Origin: Cercis canadensis
Lineage: Eukaryota > Streptophyta > Magnoliopsida > Fabales > Fabaceae
Direction: 5' to 3'
Length of the DNA stretch: 64,000 nucleotides
Assembly: GCA_003255065.1 (NCBI GenBank)
Contig: QAOA01002417.1
Location: 1,498,122 to 1,562,121, forward strand
Positions within the stretch are counted from its first letter, which is position 1, and every line of letters begins with the position of its first letter. Shown piece after piece: positions 60,101 to 64,000 of the stretch. The notes beneath the pieces were generated by a model that had not been told where the DNA came from, made no database searches, and saw only the letters and a program-made list of their open reading frames with translations. The position numbers were made by a program, and so were the translations under genes.

Positions 60101-61599
60101 AGCATGAATATATATCTTAAGTTGGTTGTTATCTAGTTGATGTGGGAGAAAGGCAATCCTATTACTCCAATTATGAAAATCAAATAATACAACTACATTG
60201 AATTTTAAATGCATAATATCGAATTCCTAATGAACTTTCACATAAAAGTTACAAAATACCAGTACTCCAGTTTAATTTTTCATCCTAGGAAAGAAATGGA
60301 AATCATCAACACTACAAGGAGCAATCGTGAAACTTAGGCCCCTTTTAATATTCCTGTATCATAGGCTAACAATGATTAATTTATATAAGCTTAAGAAATC
60401 AGTGAAACAGTTCAAGAATCTGATTTGTAGAAGTTGATTTTTTTTATGTTAAAAGACAGAGTATTTGGATGAAGAACACTTCATCTTCATATCTAGAGAC
60501 AAAAATTCAAGGGAGAGAGGTGGCAGTAGGGAGTTGGTTGGAGGAAAATGGTAGTTTGGAACAGATGGGGTGCTGGTTTATTTTTATTTATTTATTTTTT
60601 TGCGGGGAGAGAGAGAGAGAGCAGTAAAGGGGTGAAATGGAAGTCCAAAAGGATTAGTTGAGTCTTAATGAATAGAAAGAGAGTTCAGTCATCAGGCAAC
60701 TGTTCAGTATGACGACGACCTTGTAAATTAGACAGGCACCTCTTATCTTGGTTGCCATCATAAAGTTGAGAAGCTCAATGACTCAACCAAAAGAATGGAT
60801 GCGAAGAATTTGCTGTCTGACTAGATAGCGAGGTTTTATCTGTCTGGAAAGTGAAAGAGTGAGATTGTACAGAGTGGTAGTTAAGAAAGTTGGTCGTGTT
60901 AAATACAGCTACAGTTGTTGCTACTGGAAGAGGTATCCCTAACATGTGTATAAAGGTTGTTAGATTGAATAAATTGTTCATGTTTCTGACTTTCTAGAAT
61001 TCATGATTTTATGTTGATGATTATGGTTGGTTTCTGTCTGTCGTGTGTTTTGGCCAGTCTTTTGTTGAGGAATAGCATAATATATGGTGAAATTTGCTGA
61101 TTTTGAATGAAGGCGTGTTGCATTCTGCTGGCATGGCATGGGATATTTAGGAATATCAAATTCTTATGGAAGTCAATTTCACAATTCTCATAAAATGCGA
61201 GAAACTCACTACCATCTATAGCAATCTTACTTACCTTGATATCTAATTATTGAGTTCAAAATTCTGGCCACTTTTTCTAGAAGGGCATTCAGGATTCTCC
61301 AAACTGATATTTATTAGAATTACACATTTGGCCCTTCCATGATTGTCTTACTTTTTTGTTGTACTAGTCTGGTTCCTTTTTCCCTCTTACTCATTTTCTT
61401 CTGGTACCAATGACGTATGTAATTTCTATAGGATGACCAGGACAGAACGATTGAGAAGTTGACTCGCCAGCTAGATCGTTCTAGAAGGAAGTGTGAAGTT
61501 TACAGGTCCAACTTGCTCTCAGTTTTGAAAGACATTGAGGAGCAAAAACTACAACTATCAGTTAAAGTTCAAAATATCAAGTTAGGGATGAAAGATTGA
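57103..61599 (+). CDS. FRS5: FAR1-related transcription factor, FRS5-like
   Basis: Predicted 786 residues; Arabidopsis FRS5 (At4g38180) is 788. Exons 57103-59295 and 61432-61599 with a 2136-bp GT-AG intron; reading on past 59295 gives only a short stray tail. An acidic head is followed by the WRKY-GCM1-type FAR1 zinc finger (about 72-172; Cys116, Cys144, HNH near 167-169), the MULE transposase-derived domain (about 290-390; Asp297 in TLDTTYRSNRY, Asp359 in SITTDHD), and a SWIM zinc finger with CSC at 587-589 and CRH at 599-601. The second exon encodes a coiled coil (KLTRQLDRSRRKCEVYRSNL) also present in FRS5. The FHY3/FAR1 family descends from a Mutator-like transposase; relatives act in phytochrome A signalling and development. 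The ORF is intact, so this is a host gene, not a transposon. Confidence 0.94.
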
Positions 61600-62405
61600 T
61601 CTCTGATTACCGTTTTCGTTATTGTTATCTCTGTTTCTCTCCCTCTATAGGTTAACCCTATTGCAAATTATTTTAGTTAGGTGTCTTTGTATTGGGAGAT
61701 AGGAAGTTTGGAGGTCACCAGGAGTGAATTTCTAACCAGTTGTTAAATGAGTGAGAAATTTACTCTTACTGATTCCATATGCAGCACTTTTCTGTTCAAG
61801 AGTCGCACTACTATGGCGGTGTGTTGGTGGCAGGTATCCCTATTTACTCCATGGTCCTACGTCCAACCTCAATCTGTTGCCCATTTGCTTCTCCTGGAAA
61901 TCTCTAGAGCGTGGGCAACAGATTAAGAGTCTGTCATGTAATAATGTGAAATAAGAAAATTTTATATAACAAGTTTTTGACAAGACAAAAACATAAAGCA
62001 CAAAAAAACCAATGTGATTCATTCTACAAAAAAAAAACTTTGCACGTAAAAGGGTATTTAAGCGACCATAAGCAAAGCACACGAGGTTATGAGGTTATTT
62101 GTCCGAAGGTATTATCACATGAGGTTTTGCTTTCACCATATGCATAGACACTAGGTATGAATATGCCAGTGCACTAAAATAGAATTTATCATTCAAGTTT
62201 GTATCGACAATTAATAGACATAAAAGATAGTAATCACCTCAATCTCATTAATTCATTTTTCCACCCCGCTGGGGTTTGATATTTTAGCATTAACAGGGTC
62301 TTATTAAAAGTAATTCTCAGCCTAACTACCTTCTATCCTAAGTGGAAAATGAATACGCGCATCAACGCAAAATATGGGACTATAGGGGTATAAATCATTA
62401 TCTGA
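61600..62405. other. 3' flanks between FRS5 and DGAT2
   Basis: Convergent genes: FRS5 ends on the left and DGAT2 on the right. No further gene or repeat can be supported. Confidence 0.5.
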
Positions 62406-64000
62406 TCAAACAATTCTCAATTCAAGGTTTGGATACCCCGCCCCAGCTTTGTGCCTCTCAAAGAGATCTTGAAGTGCTTCAACAAATTGACCATGTATTT
62501 TGGCAACCTGAAAACAAGTATAAATAAACAGACATCAGAGTTTAGCTAGTTGCAGATCATTCTCATTTGTAAGTCATGCGTAGGAAAGTTAAATGCGTCA
62601 AAGTCAGACGCTTTAAGATGCCATTCAAAACTGGACGGAAGTTTCTTATATAACCCACAAGCATTTAATGAAAAACAATGCATGAAAATATATACAAGTA
62701 AATAGCAGATGATATTAAGAAAATAAAAAGAAAAAGAGAAGAAAAAGGAAGGGGAGAGGGGGCATTAGGAGAGAATCAGAGAATCAAAGGTACTGGAAAC
62801 TTCAGAATTCTAATTGAAGGCTGTTTGATAGCATATACCTCCTCTGTGGTTGGTTCTGGATTTCTGCTGAGCTCAATTGGTCTACCCACCACCACATGCA
62901 TTGGATGTCTGTATGGTAAAGGAGATCTGAAAAGATACCGACAACTTCCATGATTAGCAATGTAAGCTTCTTATTTTATGCACTAACAATTGGCTACACT
63001 CTTCAAATCAATTTGTCAATCTTTACTCCAAAAAAAATAATAAAAAAATCAATTTGTCAAAGCTATTTCTATTTTTTTTTTAATGTGGAAGGAGGGGGAG
63101 GGGGAGAGTACTACACTATTACCATAATTCATTAAATGTACAAAAGAAACACGCACCCAAAAATTCCCCAGAAATATATGGGGGTGAACTTGATAGCTCT
63201 AGCAAATTTCAGGATGAGCTTCCCACTTGGTTTCCACCATTTATAGACATCTGACTGGCAAAATTGGATCAAAGGGGAGCAATAATTAACTTGTACGAAC
63301 GAAGATAAAAAAGAAAAGTACCAACCAAAGCAAAAGGGAAAGTAAGGAAGATATACACATATATATTTCTAGTGTAAAAGGTTTATGAAACTGACAGTTA
63401 AGTCAAGCAAAATGTCCAAACATGAACAAAGGAGATTTGAACAAGGAGTAAGTACCTGACCAAAGCAGAAAACTGGAACCAGGGGATGGCCCTTCTCTAT
63501 GGCTATGCGGACAAATCCTCTTCTTGACTTAAGGAAGGCAGTCTACAAAGTCAATAGCTCTTATTTTATTACTAAAGAATAAAATATCTTATGAATATCC
63601 TGTGGGAATGAGTAATAGTGAAAAGCAACAAACCTCAGAACCGCGCTCCATAAGAAATGTTTCTTGTACTCCCCCAGGTATTATAATACAACTATAACCA
63701 GCAGACAACAAGGAGATAAAATTTTTCTTTGTTGCTGGTGTAAGACCCAACCATGTCCATATGTGTCTCAAAAACGGTGCATAAAATACCTGCTCATCAA
63801 ACGTTAAGGAGAAAAAATTGAAATGGAAGCCTTAGTAATCTTCATTACAGAATCTCAAGTAAAAATCTTACAGCACTGCTAGCAAGGACTTTTATTTTTG
63901 GGAGAGGCATGAAGCCTGTGTTGTCAGCTAGTGCAACAACGCCAATTGGCAAAACTGAATGTGGTTCATAACCAAAAACTGCATGAAGCACAGACTCTTG
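62406..64000 (-). CDS. DGAT2: Diacylglycerol O-acyltransferase 2, C-terminal part (cut by window edge)
   Basis: The last 219 residues of an ER acyltransferase that makes triacylglycerol from diacylglycerol and acyl-CoA. Exons seen: 64000-63872 (open at the edge), 63789-63634, 63542-63456, 63254-63157, 62926-62839, 62507-62406; all GT-AG and in phase. Family signatures: [16 protein letters not shown], holding the plant EPHS form of the catalytic HPHG-like motif; [70 protein letters not shown]; and the C-terminus YPNLELRIV, which in plant DGAT2 works as an ER retrieval signal. About 100 N-terminal residues, with the membrane hairpin, lie beyond the window. The Arabidopsis counterpart is At3g51520. 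Confidence 0.93.

Overview
The window is nuclear DNA from a flowering plant, almost certainly a eudicot and probably a rosid. The genes are split by many short GT-AG introns. The spaces between them are AT-rich, with SINE and MITE copies, and every recognisable protein is a plant type (plant HMGR with an MDVRRR N-terminus, PILS carrier, FAR1-related factor, PP7, Aux/IAA). The species cannot be fixed from the sequence alone.

Layout, left to right. (1) 2.8-7.4 kb, + strand: WDR55-like WD40 protein, 15 coding exons. (2) 8.4-15.4 kb, - strand: TRAPPC11 (foie gras/Gryzun) trafficking subunit, 9 exons, one intron with a GC donor. (3) 15.4-23.2 kb: gene-poor, with a SINE in a perfect 18-bp target duplication, a 100-bp hAT-like MITE and a long-armed foldback element. 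(4) 23.4-26.5 kb, +: HMG-CoA reductase, 4 exons. (5) 29.0-32.0 kb, -: NADPH thioredoxin reductase with a targeting extension and an internal second start. (6) 34 kb, -: small basic plant protein of unknown function. (7) 36.9-39.9 kb, +: protein phosphatase PP7. (8) 41.1-46.5 kb, -: ARID plus alpha-crystallin-domain DNA-binding protein, 12 coding exons. (9) 47.3-48.4 kb: second copies of the foldback element and of a MITE also found at 0.6 kb. (10) 50.5-54.5 kb, +: PILS auxin carrier, 10 exons. (11) 55.1 kb: domain-I-only remnant of an Aux/IAA gene. (12) 57.1-61.6 kb, +: FAR1-related factor closest to FRS5. (13) 62.4-64.0 kb, -: 3' part of DGAT2, cut by the window edge.

The genes are ordinary housekeeping and regulatory loci and do not form an operon-like system. 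The order HMGR - NTR - ARID - PILS does look like an old conserved block: from memory, Arabidopsis carries HMG2/ARID/NTRA/PILS5 on chromosome 2 and HMG1/ARID5/PILS3/PILS4 on chromosome 1. All exon models were built by hand from splice sites, reading phase and family resemblance; each complete model keeps an open frame from ATG to stop. I found no convincing new biological system. The items most worth a second look are the GC-AG intron, the Aux/IAA domain-I fragment, the paired repeat families, the overlapping upstream ORF at PP7 and the unnamed small protein.
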